From assembly GCF_914767665.1 (NCBI RefSeq), contig NC_059506.1, positions 21,925,825 to 21,989,824 on the forward strand: a stretch of 64,000 nt of DNA. Direction: 5' to 3'. The notes under the pieces are model-generated. The model saw nothing but the letters and a program-made list of their open reading frames with translations. It was not told the origin of the DNA and made no database searches. This document shows positions 10,926-22,150 of this stretch, piece by piece. Each line of letters begins with the position of its first letter. Within the stretch, counting starts at the first letter, position 1. Source of the DNA: Harmonia axyridis. Lineage: Eukaryota; Arthropoda; Insecta; Coleoptera; Coccinellidae. Made by a program: the position numbers and the translations under genes.

Positions 10926-12915
10926 CCAATTCCAAGCTTCGCGCAGAAACATAGAAAATTGAAGCAGAATATCGACAAAAAAAAATGGGGGCAACTGTGA
11001 TGTTACTAGTAGTCTGTGGTTATATGAGTAGTGAGGATAACTGTTGTCAATTTAGATGAAATAAAGTATTTGTATTTCTTGCACACTTATATTATCATAA
11101 CACTTTCGAACGCTTGTTCATTCGTGCGCCAATTGCCCCTATATACAGTTCGCTGGTTCCCAAAGATCGCTCAAAAGCTAGCTCTGACTTCACGTCAGTG
11201 CCTATCTCATTCTTTTAAACTTTCAGAGTTCTACTTATCGCTTTTGTCAAGAGTTTCTCAAAATATTTTCTATCGAGCGATTCTAAAGCTTTATTAACAT
11301 CAATATTAAATCAGAAAAGCTAGCCCATACCTTTGTCTAACTCAAGAAATAATTTTCAATTAAACCAAGAGAAGATGAGCATCTCATTCTAGTTTTGTTG
11401 AAATACTCCAACATGAACCATTTAATCAAAACATTCTTCATCCTGAAGGACTCATCTGTTCAGGTACGCTTGCCGGGATTTCCCTATCCTAAATTTTCCT
11501 TCAGTTCATCTTATTAATTTCTTCGATCTGAAAATTTGCTCAGACGAGAGAGATTCATTCAGCTTGTTCCAATTAATTTCGAATTTTTTCTCCTAATGAA
11601 CTTTGTTTCGTCCAACAAAAACTTCAGTAGGCTATGGAAAAGACATCGTGTACTTTCGTAGAGTAGAATACCCAGTGGGCTGTATAAAAAATTTAAGGTT
11701 AAATACGCCAACTCCTTCCGAACTTTATTTATATAAAAAAAATGGGAACAAACGGAACTGAACTCTGATAACATCGAGATAACATTATTTACCCCAAGTT
11801 TTTACAGTTTTATCGGGTAGCTGGTAAGTCTGAAAGTCTTCCCCTTGACGATTTGTCTCATCTGTCCTAAACATGGTTCGTTCGGCTTATTCCATTGTCT
11901 CTATCTGTATTGATTTCTTCTGTCGATAACAAGTTTGTTTCATTTCACCCAACAACAAAACAAAGGCATCACGACGGTGCGTCTGAAAATCATTTTCTTA
12001 TTTGTATTGAAAATATAGGGTAGGACTAGTAAAACTGACATGGAAATATAAAAAATTCACAATTCACATTTTCAAATGAAATTATAGTAAATTGTGCTCA
12101 CTTGTGTGTCACTTCTACTGTGAGACTGAATGTTTGATAGTTTTAGTCGAGTAACTAAAAAAATTGGCTTCTTCTGAATAAAACATGCTTTTTTGATATC
12201 AAAGAACAGAATCTTAAAAAACATACAGGGCAGCTGATAAATTTAAAATTTCTAATACTACATTTTGTAGTGCCTATTTTCGTGAAAAATAAATTTGACT
12301 ATTTCATGATTTTGTTGAATGAACCAATCAGAAGCTCTAGTCAAGTTTAAATTATTGATAATCGGAACTTAACTTTTGACTCCGATTGGCCCGTCAAGTT
12401 CGGTGTTTTCGCAGAGTTTTGTGCGAGATAGTTTTTCGGTTTTGAAATAATCATAATCATAATAATGTTTATTGACTAAATCCTAATAAACTTTCACTCG
12501 TGATTGAATTTATCTAATAGGTCTCTAATTCTACTGAGTTAGTTTCAATCCTATTCTTGACATATAAATCAATTTTATTATTCAATTTTAGGATAACTAT
12601 ATAATAGAGTACACGCGCTATTCTATTTTCTACTTCTTTATGAATCTGTGACTATGAATTTGGTTTATTATAAAAAAGGTTATGTGCTGAAGATTTAACG
12701 ACAGTTGAACTAAATAATAAAAGTGGAAATATCATTATTAACAAACGCACCGTCCTATAATACTGCTTTTTTATCACGCTCAATGTGGAACTTTTATATT
12801 TCCGATGTGAGTAGAAACTGTCGGAGCAATTCGTTGTGAAAGTAGATTTTAGACTAAAGACAATCGATTATCAGCGCGAGACAAAGCAGTTGTCTTTACA
12901 AAGATCAGCACGCGT
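10926..12915. other. No gene recognised
   Basis: AT-rich DNA with only short frames (for example 11031-11297 plus and 11559-11774 minus) that show no domain. No terminal repeats or RNA genes were seen. Confidence 0.45.
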
Positions 12916-13221
12916 AGGGATTCATCAAGCCAAGTAGCTTGACATTTTAACCAACTACTTGACTGGAAAATCAAGGTCGTGAAAAATTACATACCTACTT
13001 GAGCTTGACTTGACTTGAATTTAGATATTTATTGCTTGACTTGATATCAAGCTACTTGATATTCACGCGTCGCACGGCATATATTTCTGCAATTTATTTA
13101 TTTATTATTAATTATATTATTTATAATTAATCGATTCCTCGAGCGCCAAGAGACTGAACCATTGTGACCAGTATGACTTTATTATTAGTTTTTTCATATT
13201 TCTATGGAATCAATTGGTAGA

Positions 13222-13450
13222 TTTAAGAAATATCTCTCCAAACTTGGCCAATATGGCCAAGGAGTTTTTATCAACGCCAGCATCTTCAGCTCCTATTGAA
13301 AGACAATTTTCCAGAGCTGCTCTTACAGTTACAAAAACCCGCAATAGGTTAGACGACAAATGGACAAATCTATAAGATGCCTCATGTGTCTTAGATTCTG
13401 GATGGAAAATTATGAACTCAAACAAAGCCTGGAGGTGTCTCAATATTAGG
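13222..13450 (+). pseudogene. hAT transposase C-terminal dimerisation domain fragment
   Basis: Plus-strand translation gives SPNLAKMAKEFLSTPASSAP, then ERQFSRAALTVTKTRNRL, the characteristic end of the hAT dimerisation region (L.-x-P-A-S-S-A-x-x-E-R-x-F-S). A stop (TAA in AATCTATAAGATGC) breaks the frame soon after. The paralogous copy at 39310-39543 runs further. Only the last ~75 codons of a transposase of roughly 600 residues remain, so it is non-functional. Confidence 0.65.
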
Positions 13451-13525
13451 AAACTTTATTTTTCAATTTTTTTTAATTTTGTTATGATTTATAGTGATTC
13501 AATTGATGTTTCTATTTCGAAAAAG

Positions 13526-13536
13526 TTGAAATTTTT
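13526..13536. repeat. Target-site duplication of nested non-LTR fragment (left)
   Basis: TTGAAATTTTT, exactly repeated at 14211-14221 on the other side of the insert. Confidence 0.8.
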
Positions 13537-14210
13537 ATTTATTTATTTATTTATTTAAATTAACGTGTCTCGACAGCTATGGTCATTGACACAAGATCAC
13601 ATTGAAAGTAGTCAATATTACATCAAAAAAGATTTAAATAATAGAGTACAGTTCATTATCTTTGAGAAATCGTATGGTTGCTTCGATCTGGGTGGGTGAA
13701 CTTAGTACATCATGCAGGTGCTCTTTGATACCATATCGTCGGCGTGCATCTCCATAGTATGGGCATAAAGTTATTAGGTGTTTCACAGTCAGACGTTCGT
13801 CGGGGCAGTGTTCACAGTTAGGAGCATCTCCTGAAGACATAAGAAAGCCGTGGGTTAGCTTTGTGTGTCCCATTCTAAGTCTTCTCGCCACTATTTTATC
13901 CTGTCTCTTCATATCTAACTTTATGGGGTCGTGCACCATTGGTTGGATAGCGTGCAGTTTTTGATCGGTTGCATCCCATTGCACCTGCCAGGCATGAAGA
14001 GCTTCCAGCTTGATTTTATTTCTCAGAACAGTGTGGAGCTGCATATCTATTACAGGGGAGTCAGAGGTTCGCGCTAAATTGGCTGCTGTGTCTGCTTGAT
14101 CATTTCCAAGTATGCCCACATGGGATGGAGTCCACACAATAGTGATTGAGGCGTTTCTGTCTTCTATAATATTATGACACTTTTCTTGGATTTTTTGCAC
14201 CAGTGGGTTC
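13537..14210 (-). mobile_element. 5'-truncated non-LTR retrotransposon with RNase H, inserted in hAT
   Basis: A 674-bp minus-strand insert bounded by an exact 11-bp duplication, with an (AAAT)n tail at its 3' end (plus-strand TTTATTTATTTATTTA at about 13537-13556) and a coding 5' end that starts abruptly at the junction. The related hAT copy near 39600-39640 shows the uninterrupted target. This is the classic product of 5'-truncated target-primed reverse transcription. Confidence 0.85.
13634..14210 (-). pseudogene. Non-LTR retrotransposon RNase H and C-terminal zinc-binding region
   Basis: The frame encodes the end of an ORF2 polyprotein. It contains the last RNase H motif, ITIVWTPSHVGILGNDQADT (H and the final D of the active site), an alpha-helical region, then a cysteine/histidine cluster (CEHC...ERLTVKHLITLCPYY) like the C-terminal finger of Jockey/I-type ORF2. 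Endonuclease and reverse transcriptase are missing through 5' truncation. The frame itself is open to its stop at 13634. It cannot transpose alone. Confidence 0.8.
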
Positions 14211-14445
14211 TTGAAATTTTTGGTTCTTTTAAAGAATAATTTTAATAAATAAAAGTGTTTTTTGCAAGGTTCCTTCTCATTCCATCATTTTTAATTGATG
14301 TGACACTACACAATAAAACTGCTAAAAATCAAGTAGCTTGATATGATTCAAGTACTTGATAAATAAAGACTTGACTTGGGATTAAAAACTACTACTTGTC
14401 TTGAGCTTAACTTAAAATCAAGTCAAGCTCAAGCACGCGCGCGAA

Positions 14446-15450
14446 GCTGCGGGCGAAAGCTATAGCAACCCAATAAACAAGCAATTTTGATGACCCGATA
14501 AATCGGACTATTTGTCCTGATTGAGGAGGTATCGGAATTTTCCACGAAGAAACCGAGACATTATCTGAAATCGGCTTAGGGTGGATCCAAGTTCGGGCAT
14601 CAGATTGGGAAACGAATTCTCCAAGACAAATTACAAGTTATTTCCCGCAACTGGGCAGTTTCCAGGAATTATAGGCTTGATCCGTTCTCGCGGAAACCAA
14701 TTCGGGATCGAAATACTGGAATTTATAATAATTTTCTGGAAAACGCCCGAATATTTCATCTCATCGAATCGGTTTAAAATGGAGATTTGCGAGTAGAAAT
14801 TCTCGGAAAACAGATATTGAACTGACGGAAGCACCTGTTTTCACTTCGTCTTTGTCCCTACCTATTTCGTTCGATATTGTTTCCATTTCTGCAACGAAGA
14901 GTTTGGGATAACCTCGTTTCGAAAAGAAAATTTGGCCTTGTTCAAAAAGTCAAGGTCGATCAATATTTAAAGAGATCCAAGATTCCGAGATTGAATAAAA
15001 TATGATATTGTAATCCATAAAGAGTGTTTCGTGATCTGTTTCAGATATATTGCTGCAACGCGTATGTATAAGCAATAAAAATTATAAATGTTTGATAGTG
15101 CTTTTCTGATATGTTATATTGGACGAAAAAAAGAATCAATAATTCACTTATTGATTCTACGAAAATTTTATTCGAATATTACCATTCAATTATATTTCCT
15201 CAATTCTAGAAGATCAGTTGATTCACATGGGAACACCTGTTTTGGTTTCGAGGTTTTATGAGCTGATTCTATATCAATTTTATATCCTGAATTCAAATTC
15301 TTACCTAGGAGCTCAAATTTTGAAGATAAACAATTTTAGACAAATATAAGTCACATCATTTTGACTCAAATCCGTAATTGTAGTAAACAAAAGTAGATAC
15401 GAAATTTTTATTTTAGTTATACAAAATACAATATTGTGTCGTTCTTACAA
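14446..15450. other. No gene recognised
   Basis: Two overlapping antisense frames at 14581-14834 lie in slightly GC-richer sequence but show no domain. No repeats or RNA genes recognised. Confidence 0.4.
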
Positions 15451-15482
15451 CCAAAAAACCATTGAAGAAATTAAATAGTCAT

Positions 15483-15960
15483 TCAACACTTGAATTCTTG
15501 AATGTTTTTCGAACTACAGCAGTAATCTGCCATCATGTGCATTTCCATTCTTCCTTGATAATGGTGCTCCATAACTTTAATATCTTGGTGAAATCTTTCA
15601 CCTTGTTCCTCACTCATGTCTACAAAATTTTCTGGAAAACGATCTAAGTGGCTGTGTAAATATTGCACCTTAAGGATCTGAAACTAGAAAGCATCTTGTT
15701 TTTTCTACAGATGCAACCAATGATCTCCAAGCTTCTGGTTCAACTTGATTCATTGAATTTATGGAGACAGGATCCAACTAGTTATCTTATTTGTGGGCCG
15801 TCAAATATCCCTGCTTTGAGTTTTTCTGGGCTCGACTAATGCATTTTTACCTCTATATATGCAAAACATGACCCATTCTTATCAAGAGCCTTTACAAATT
15901 GCTTCATTAAGTCCAACTTCATAAGAAACGGAGGAAATATAATTTTTTCTCTCACATGGG
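15483..15960 (-). pseudogene. Fragment of a repeat-associated arthropod gene (EEQGERFHQD family)
   Basis: The minus-strand translation holds, across three frames and several stops, segments in conserved order: MKQFVKALDKNGSCFAYIEV, then KLKAGIFDGPQIR, then YLHSHLDRFPENF...SEEQGERFHQDIKVM and HMMADYC. I recall this run of motifs from many arthropod genome predictions of unknown function that occur in multiple copies. The fragment is frameshifted (near 15660 and 15830) and starts abruptly at about 15960, where it joins a mariner transposase sequence. Function unknown; a transposon-carried gene is possible. The family statement is from memory. Confidence 0.55.
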
Positions 15961-16432
15961 TATATCTCCATGATTTTCTGCGCTTTGGATTATCGTAATG
16001 AACCCATTTTCCGTCACCAGTCACAATGCGATGCGGAAATCCCTTCCGTCTTTGCCTTGCAAGCAGCTGTTCACAAGCAAACAAACGCTGTTCAACATCT
16101 CTCGGCTTCAACTCGTACGGTACCCAATTGCCTTGTTTCTGAATCATTCCCATGACTTTTAGGTGTTTTGAAATGGCTTGTTGTGTCACTAATGATCCTG
16201 CCAAATCTGCATCTTTGAAAATCTTCTCTCTTCCACCGCTATGTTGTTCTTAGACATCAAAACCATACTTCTTGAAGCATTGAAACCACTGTCGGCACGT
16301 TCTTTCACTAATAGCGGCCTCACCATAGATATTTGGGAGAATTCGTCGAATCTCACCCGTAGATATCTTCATATTTAAGCAGAAAATTAAAACCTCTCGC
16401 AATTTACGAGAATTTGGTTCCTAAACTGCCAT
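15961..16432 (-). pseudogene. mariner transposase N-terminal remnant
   Basis: From ATG at 16432 the translation gives the mariner helix-turn-helix region with in-frame stops (TAG at codon 4 and another near 16250), then QAISKHLKVMGMIQKQGNWV and HRIVTGDGKWVHYDNPKRRK, the typical segment around the first catalytic aspartate (usually T-G-D-E-K-W; here T-G-D-G-K-W). The match ends near WRYTHVRE at about 15965, where unrelated coding sequence follows in the same frame. Second and third catalytic residues are absent. Inactive. Confidence 0.8.
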
Positions 16433-17707
16433 GTTAAATAGAGAATAAATTTATGATGCAGAAACAAATCGACTAATATTTCGATGGCGTTTACAAATAC
16501 CTAATCTTATTGTATGACATCTAAGATCTATTTATTTTGGCTACCTATTACCGCTATAGCCATCTATTGGAAAACGGCGGAAGCAAAATACACCTAATAT
16601 AACATTATCAATGTGACAAAATTTGTAATCCCAGTCGAAATTTTTAATTTAAAATCTGAATGAAAATTTTAAAAACTTATGTCTCCCGAATCATGTGTTA
16701 AGGCTGGTTTGTTCCCGAAAAAATTTAGTGGACTGTATGTTTTGGGTATAAGAAAATACCTTTAATTGTTGAAACAAACACTGCATACACTGAATTTATA
16801 TTATAATAACAAATATATAAATACACAATGAAATAGTTGAAGCGAATATATGAACAGAAATACCTTAAATATAGTTACACATGGTAATGCTTTAACAAAT
16901 GGAGAACATTAATTGTAAGTATAGTGCATTAAGTGCAAGTGGGCCGATTTTCTTCATGCAACCCGGTTTTAAAAAGTCTTGATCATCCCCTTCCAGTCTC
17001 ACTCAGGGGGTAGGGGTTCGTCCTTTTATGGCAGATTTCGCTTACGTTCGGAAAAGCTTGAACTGACTGCTAGGATTTTGCGATAAAAAATATCATAAAT
17101 CATTATCGTAGCAATATTTATTCTTGATATCATGATTTTGTGTTGTTAAAATCCTGATAAATAGATAGTTTTAAATTTGTTCCTTTGATTTTTTTTGTTT
17201 GAAAAAATCATAGAGAGTTGCGTAGAAAACCATTCTGTGTCTCCAATAGGCGCATGAATGACGAGCTCTCAAAAGTTCCTAACGCAAAATCTGTGCTAAC
17301 GAATTTTGCGTGCTAGTAAGTAATCCAATAGTCTCTTGGTGGAATATCAGGTCTATTATCATTTTTTCGGGATATGAATCCCGCTGAAGCTTGTAATTGG
17401 GATGCGTGTCAATTATCCATTGTGAAAATACTCCCTGTTGTTTGCTTGTCGTCTGTCACATAGGAGGTGACATTTTCTGGTGAAAACGTTATTTTTTCAT
17501 CAGAACGCTATTTTCAACATCCTTCAAAACAGACAGATCCTCATCGAGCGAAAATCCTCTGTGGCGATATGACATATTCTGATGTACACCAAAATTTGAC
17601 CCCAAAAGGGACTCCGATATCAAAGGATATCATTTGACTGTTCAGTATATAGGGGTTTCACTATCAATGGGGCAAACAGTACATATTCTCATGTTGAAAA
17701 TATAGTA
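16433..17707. other. No gene recognised
   Basis: AT-rich DNA without supported frames. No direct or inverted repeat with neighbouring elements was noticed. Confidence 0.45.
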
Positions 17708-17946
17708 ACTGCAACACCCAGAAGGTGCTGTTAAAATTCAAATTTTTTTATGGAAAACAAAGATATTAAAGCAAACAGTAAATAATTGAAATTTGGAGAA
17801 AAAGTAGAAGGGTTTAAATTTTTTTTTAATAAATTTGTTGATAATGTGTTTGTCCACCGCAATTATCTATACACTCTTCAACAAGTCTCGGCATTGATGC
17901 AATAAGATGGTCTATTTCTTCTTGAGGGATACTATACCATCATGTC

Positions 17947-18576
17947 TCATGTCTCAGAGCCGCCAAAGTCTGTGGAGGCTGAGGTAAATTTGCAAGCCTT
18001 ATACCCATGATGTCCCAAACATAGCGAAAGATCGGGAGATCTGGGCAGCCATGGCAAAAGATTCACAAGGGTCGCTTCGAAAAAGTTTGAACTAACACTG
18101 GCAACATGAGGTCGGGCATTATCTTGTTGAAATATTGCATTCTCGATCCGGTTGAGGTGAGCGAGAATATATGGCTCTACTATTTCTTCAAGGCAACGCA
18201 GCGCTGTCAAGTTACCTAGAATAAAGACTAAAGGTGACCTACTTCCATGTGCAATAGCACCCCATACCATAACGCCTACTGTCCAGTGTACATGACGCTC
18301 AACATCAAACTAAGGTTCACGTCTTTCTCCCCGACGTCGTCTAACCCTTCTTCGGCCATCATGTGCACCCAAGGAGAGTTGAGTTTCATCAGAAAAGACG
18401 ACCTGATGCCATTCCACATTCCAATGTTTACGTTTACTGCACCATTGCAATCGTTGCCGGCGATGCTCAACCGTCAGAGGTAACACAAGATGGGGTAGAT
18501 AATACTGCAGTCCAAAATACCTTATCCGGCGGTAAACCGTTCGGACAGTTACAGGTTGACCTTTTTTTCTAACCAC
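17947..18576 (-). pseudogene. Tc1-like transposase, left-arm copy
   Basis: Catalytic-domain pieces in two frames: EHRRQRLQWCSKRKHWNVEW followed by QVVFSDETQLSLGAHDGRRR (first catalytic D in F-S-D-E), then after a frame change VMVWGAIAHGSRSPLVFI and FQQDNARPHVASV (second catalytic D in Q-Q-D-N-A-R-P-H), then LPWLPRSPDLS. The final catalytic residue region is altered (SLCLGHHGYKA instead of the usual P-I-E-H-x-W-D). Stops at about 18308 and 17947 break it. The DNA-binding domain is largely lost at the palindrome centre. Inactive. Confidence 0.8.
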
Positions 18577-18779
18577 TTATCAGCCAAAGATCGAGTTGTG
18601 GCAAATCGGTTTCTAATGACCATAAATCTTAGACGTCGATCTTGAACTCCATTTGTGCCCCTTCGACATCTGTTGCCTACTCTTCTTCAATTTTGGGCAT
18701 TATCAAACCACGTTTGACAACATCTCATAACAGTAGTCGGATTTCTACTCGTACGGTTAGCAATTTCTCGAAATGACAA

Positions 18780-19489
18780 TCCCGCCTTCCGTAGACCAAT
18801 AAGATCGACGTCTAAAATTTATGGTCATTAGAGACCGATTTGCCTCAACTCGATCTTTGGCTGATGAGTGGTTAGAAAAAAAGACCATCCTGTAACTTTC
18901 CGAACGGTTTACCGCCGGATAAGGTCTTTTGGACTGCAGCATTATCTACCCCTTGTGTTACCTCTGACGGTAGAGCATCGCCGGCAACGATATCAATAGT
19001 GCAGAGAACGTAACATTGGAATGTGGAATGGCATCAGGTTGTCTTTTTGATGAATCTCGATTATCCTTGGGTGCACATAATGGTCGAAGAAGGGTAAGAC
19101 GACGTCGGGGAGAAAGTCGTGAATCACAGTTTAATGTTGAGCGTCATGTACACCAGACAGTAGGCGTTATGGTATGGGGTGCTATTGCACATGCAAGCAC
19201 CTATAGTCTTTATTCGAGGTTACATGACAGCGCTGTGTTACTCCCTTACCTTAACCGGCTCGAGAATACAACATTTCAGCAAGATAACGCCCGACCTCAA
19301 GTTGCCAGAGTTAGTTTAATCTTTTTCGAAGCGACCCATGTGAATATTTTGCTTTGGCGGTCCAGATCCCCCGATCTTTCGGCCATAGAGCATGTTTGGC
19401 ACATGATGGGTAGAGGACTTGGAAATTTCCCCACGGGCTCTGGCGGCTCTGAGACATGGAGTGGGATTTTATCCCTCAAGAAGAAATAG
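18780..19489 (+). pseudogene. Tc1-like transposase, right-arm copy
   Basis: Homologous to the left-arm copy but in the opposite direction. The longest open part (19016-19489) encodes FDESRLSLGAHNGRRRVRRR, VGVMVWGAIAHAS, FQQDNARPQVARVS and SPDLSAIEHVWHMMGRGLG. The last segment retains a normal S-P-D-L-S-x-I-E-H-V-W block, so this arm preserves the third catalytic region that the left arm has lost. The first catalytic aspartate is present in F-D-E-S. The N-terminal helix-turn-helix is missing or decayed, so the protein should be inactive. Confidence 0.8.
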
Positions 19490-19678
19490 CCCATCTTATT
19501 AATGCCTAGACGTGTTGGGGAGTGTATAGATAATCGCGGGGGACAAACACATTATTAAAAAAAATTGTAAAACCTTCGTTTTTTCTTCTCCAAATTCCAA
19601 TTATATTCTCTTTGCTGTACTATCTATGTTTTACCAAAAAAATTAAAAATTCAAACAACTCTTTCTGGGTGTTGCAGT

Positions 19679-20129
19679 TTCTTTGCCAGTTATTATATAT
19701 ACATTTGGGCAACTGTTCAACTGGAAAAAGCCCTCCGATAAAAAGTGAAATATTCAAACTTATCCTGCCACATCTCAAGACCAGCCGGAATCTCATTCAT
19801 TATCCCAAACATCCCATACTTCCTTCTACACCAATAAATATACAAACTACCACAACTCCAACTTGTAAACCTCCAAACACAACTTGCCTCCAAAACCGAC
19901 CAAAGCGACTCCATCCAATTACACTCCAAGACACGGTGTAAAAAAAGTTCAACGATAATATTCGCCGATAGAGTTTCCGATATCACTCCCTAACGACCGT
20001 GACCCCTGCCCTAGACACCCTCTCCCATCCGAATAATCCAACCGATAGCGGTCTGCAACATAAACACCGGGACTTGGAGTTTGGGGACCCTGCAAACATT
20101 GTTGGCCTGACCGATCTCATTATTTACAG
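19679..20129. other. Probable intron or upstream sequence of CUB exon
   Basis: No supported coding frame; antisense frames at 19612-19986 lack domains. It ends in TTATTTACAG directly before the CUB exon, a good 3' splice site. Confidence 0.45.
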
Positions 20130-20330
20130 ATAACGTTCGAGTCCTTTGCCGTGGGAACTTTCGAATCCTTCACAACCGACGGATGCCCGGACGGATTCAT
20201 CTCGATCGCCGAGGGTCACCGCTCGAACTCTGGAGGGAAGTGGTGTGGAGGCGCTTGGGGATACAGCGTCTACTACAGCGAAACGCCTAGCGTTAACATG
20301 ACGCTCGTGCTGAACAAGTTTTCACAACAG
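20130..20330 (+). CDS. Host exon encoding part of a CUB domain
   Basis: A 201-nt open exon bounded by TTATTTACAG before it and GTAGGT after it, with both splice boundaries at codon edges (phase 0-0), giving 67 residues. The translation contains TDGCPDGFISIAEGHRS, GKWCGGAWGYSVYYSETPSV and MTLVLNKFSQQ. The Cys-x-x-x-[FL] start, the W-C-G turn, the Y-x-S segment and the following hydrophobic strand match the second half of a CUB domain. CUB domains are extracellular, disulphide-bonded interaction modules found in secreted or membrane proteins. Its GC content is higher than its surroundings. The other exons are not recognisable here. The second half of this exon is copied twice downstream (21037-21134 and 21852-21946). 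Confidence 0.75.
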
Positions 20331-21036
20331 GTAGGTCCTTGCTGATGGATGTAGAGAGATAGATAGTGTTTATTCACTTGAACAAATACGATATCGGTGT
20401 ATATTATAACGACATTATAGGATTCGAGCATGTAAATTGAAAATCGAAAATTATCTATGAAATGACAACTAAAATAACTGATCTAATGAGAGAAAAATAG
20501 GTACACAAGTTTTATACATCCTGAAAATTTTACAAACATACCATGGTCGTAGCTAACGCCGTATCATTAAAACAGTGCTCCCTAGACTACATGCGCCCCA
20601 AAACTTCCTGAAACTGTTATCCAAAATCTTTTAGAGATTGATAACATTTTTGGTCCAACAATTTCATTCAAAAATCACATTACACAGATTGATAATTCAG
20701 ATCAGTTATAAAAGAAAATACGAATATCAGAAAAAAACATTTTCTCCGGTTGAACTAGAGCCCAAGTTGCCGACAACACTTCACTTTGCAAGTCGACAAA
20801 TATCGCCCGAAAACGAAGTATGGGTAAGAATATCAATACTTGTTTTCTTAGGGCGATATTCGTCCACCAGAGGGTGCCTATTTATTTGTAACGATTGCGG
20901 GATTCCCCCGTGTAAGGAACGACAATGTAGGTACACGTGTTTTATTTTAATCTGCTGAAAAGAATCATTACGCTTAAATGTTGTAATAAAATTGCTTTTG
21001 TAATTATCAGTTAAACAGTTTGATTTGTGACAAAAA

Positions 21037-21134
21037 TTGGAGGGAAGTGTGTGTGTTCTTGGGGGTACAGCGTCTACTACAGCGAAACGCCCAGCGTTAA
21101 CATGATGCTCGTGCTGAACAAGTTTTTACAACAG
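21037..21134 (+). pseudogene. CUB exon fragment, duplicate 2
   Basis: Copies the 3' half of the 20130-20330 exon, with an in-frame 3-nt loss near its start and an intact GTAGGT donor at 21135. The 5' half and any acceptor are missing, so it should not be spliced in as a normal exon. Confidence 0.75.
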
Positions 21135-21851
21135 GTAGGTCCTTGCTGATGGATGTGGATAGATAGATAGTGTTTATTCACTTGAACAAATACGATATCA
21201 GTGTATATTATTCCGACATTATAGAATTCGAGCATGTAAATTGAAAATCGAAAATCATCTATGAAATGACAACTAAAATAACTGATCTAATGAGAAAAAA
21301 ATAGGTACACGAGTTTTATACATCCTGAAAATTTTACAAACATACCATGGTCGTAGCTAACGCCGTATCATTAAAACAGTGCCCCCTAACTACATGCGCC
21401 CCAAAACTTCCTGAAACTGTTCCAAAATCTTTTAGAGATTGATAACATTTTTGAGAATAACTTCTGGTCCAACAATTTCATTCAAAAATCACATTACACA
21501 GATTGATAACTCAGATCAGTTATAAAGAAAAATACGAATATCAGAAAAAAACATTTTCTCCGGTTGAACTAGAGCCCAAGTTGCCGACGACACTTCACTT
21601 TGCAAGTCGACAATAATCGCTCTAAAAAAACGAAGTATCGGTAAGAATATCAATACTTGTTTTTTTAGGGCGATATTCGTCCACCAGAGGGTGCCTAATC
21701 TGTAACGATTGCGGGATTCCCCCGTGTAAGGAACGACAACGTAGGTACACGTGTTTTATTTTAATCTGCTCAAAAGAATCATTACGTTTATATGTTGTAA
21801 TAAAATTGCTTTTGTGATTAACAGTTAATAAGTTTGATTTGTGAGAAAAAT

Positions 21852-21946
21852 TGGAGGGAAGTGTGTGTGCTTGGGGGTACAGCGTCTACTATAGAGAAAC
21901 GCCCAGCTTTAACATGACGCTCGTGCTGAACAAGTTTTTACAACAG
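21852..21946 (+). pseudogene. CUB exon fragment, duplicate 3
   Basis: Third copy of the 3' half of the CUB exon, with a further 2-nt loss that breaks the frame, and an intact GTAGGT donor at 21947. No acceptor is visible. Confidence 0.75.
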
Positions 21947-22150
21947 GTAGGTCCTTGCTGATGGATGTGGATAGATGGATAGTGTTTATTCACTCGAACA
22001 AATACAATATCAGTGTACATTATAGGATTCGAGCATGTAAATTGAAAATCATCCATGAAATGTCAACTAAAATAACTGATCGGTTGAGAAAAATACTCAA
22101 GTTTCATACATCCCGAAATTCTTACAAACATACTATGGGTGTAGCCTCAG

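Larger units (their letters stand above)
12916..14445 (+). mobile_element. hAT DNA transposon remnant with nested non-LTR insertion
   Basis: Both flanks carry clustered CAAGTAGCTTG / CAAGTACTTG-type motifs (about 12930-13070 and 14330-14435), typical of hAT subterminal repeats. The interior holds a hAT C-terminal dimerisation-domain fragment (13222-13450). A related, uninterrupted segment with the same order lies at 39310-39870. Exact termini and an 8-bp target duplication could not be fixed. Confidence 0.55.
17708..19678. mobile_element. Palindromic Tc1-like element (two transposase 3' halves)
   Basis: The ends are inverted repeats: ACTGCAACACCCAGAA at 17708 and its complement ending GGGTGTTGCAGT at 19678. 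A TA precedes the left end but not the right. Inside, the left half carries a transposase reading leftwards and the right half a second copy reading rightwards; both keep the C-terminal part next to the terminal repeat. Arms are roughly 900 bp and the spacer of about 160 bp sits near 18640-18800, holding what remains of the N-terminal region. Confidence 0.75.
20240..22150 (+). repeat. Tandem duplication (~804 and ~812 bp) including CUB exon fragment
   Basis: Three successive units begin inside the CUB exon (GGAGGGAAG motif at about 20232, 21039 and 21853) and run through the exon's splice donor (AACAG then GTAGGTCCTTGCTGATGGATG), a non-coding stretch, and in units 1 and 2 a CTCCGGTTGAACTAGAGCCC block (20744 and 21559). 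The landmark TACAGCGTCTACTA occurs at 20262, 21066 and 21878. Unit 3 is truncated near 22150. Confidence 0.8.
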
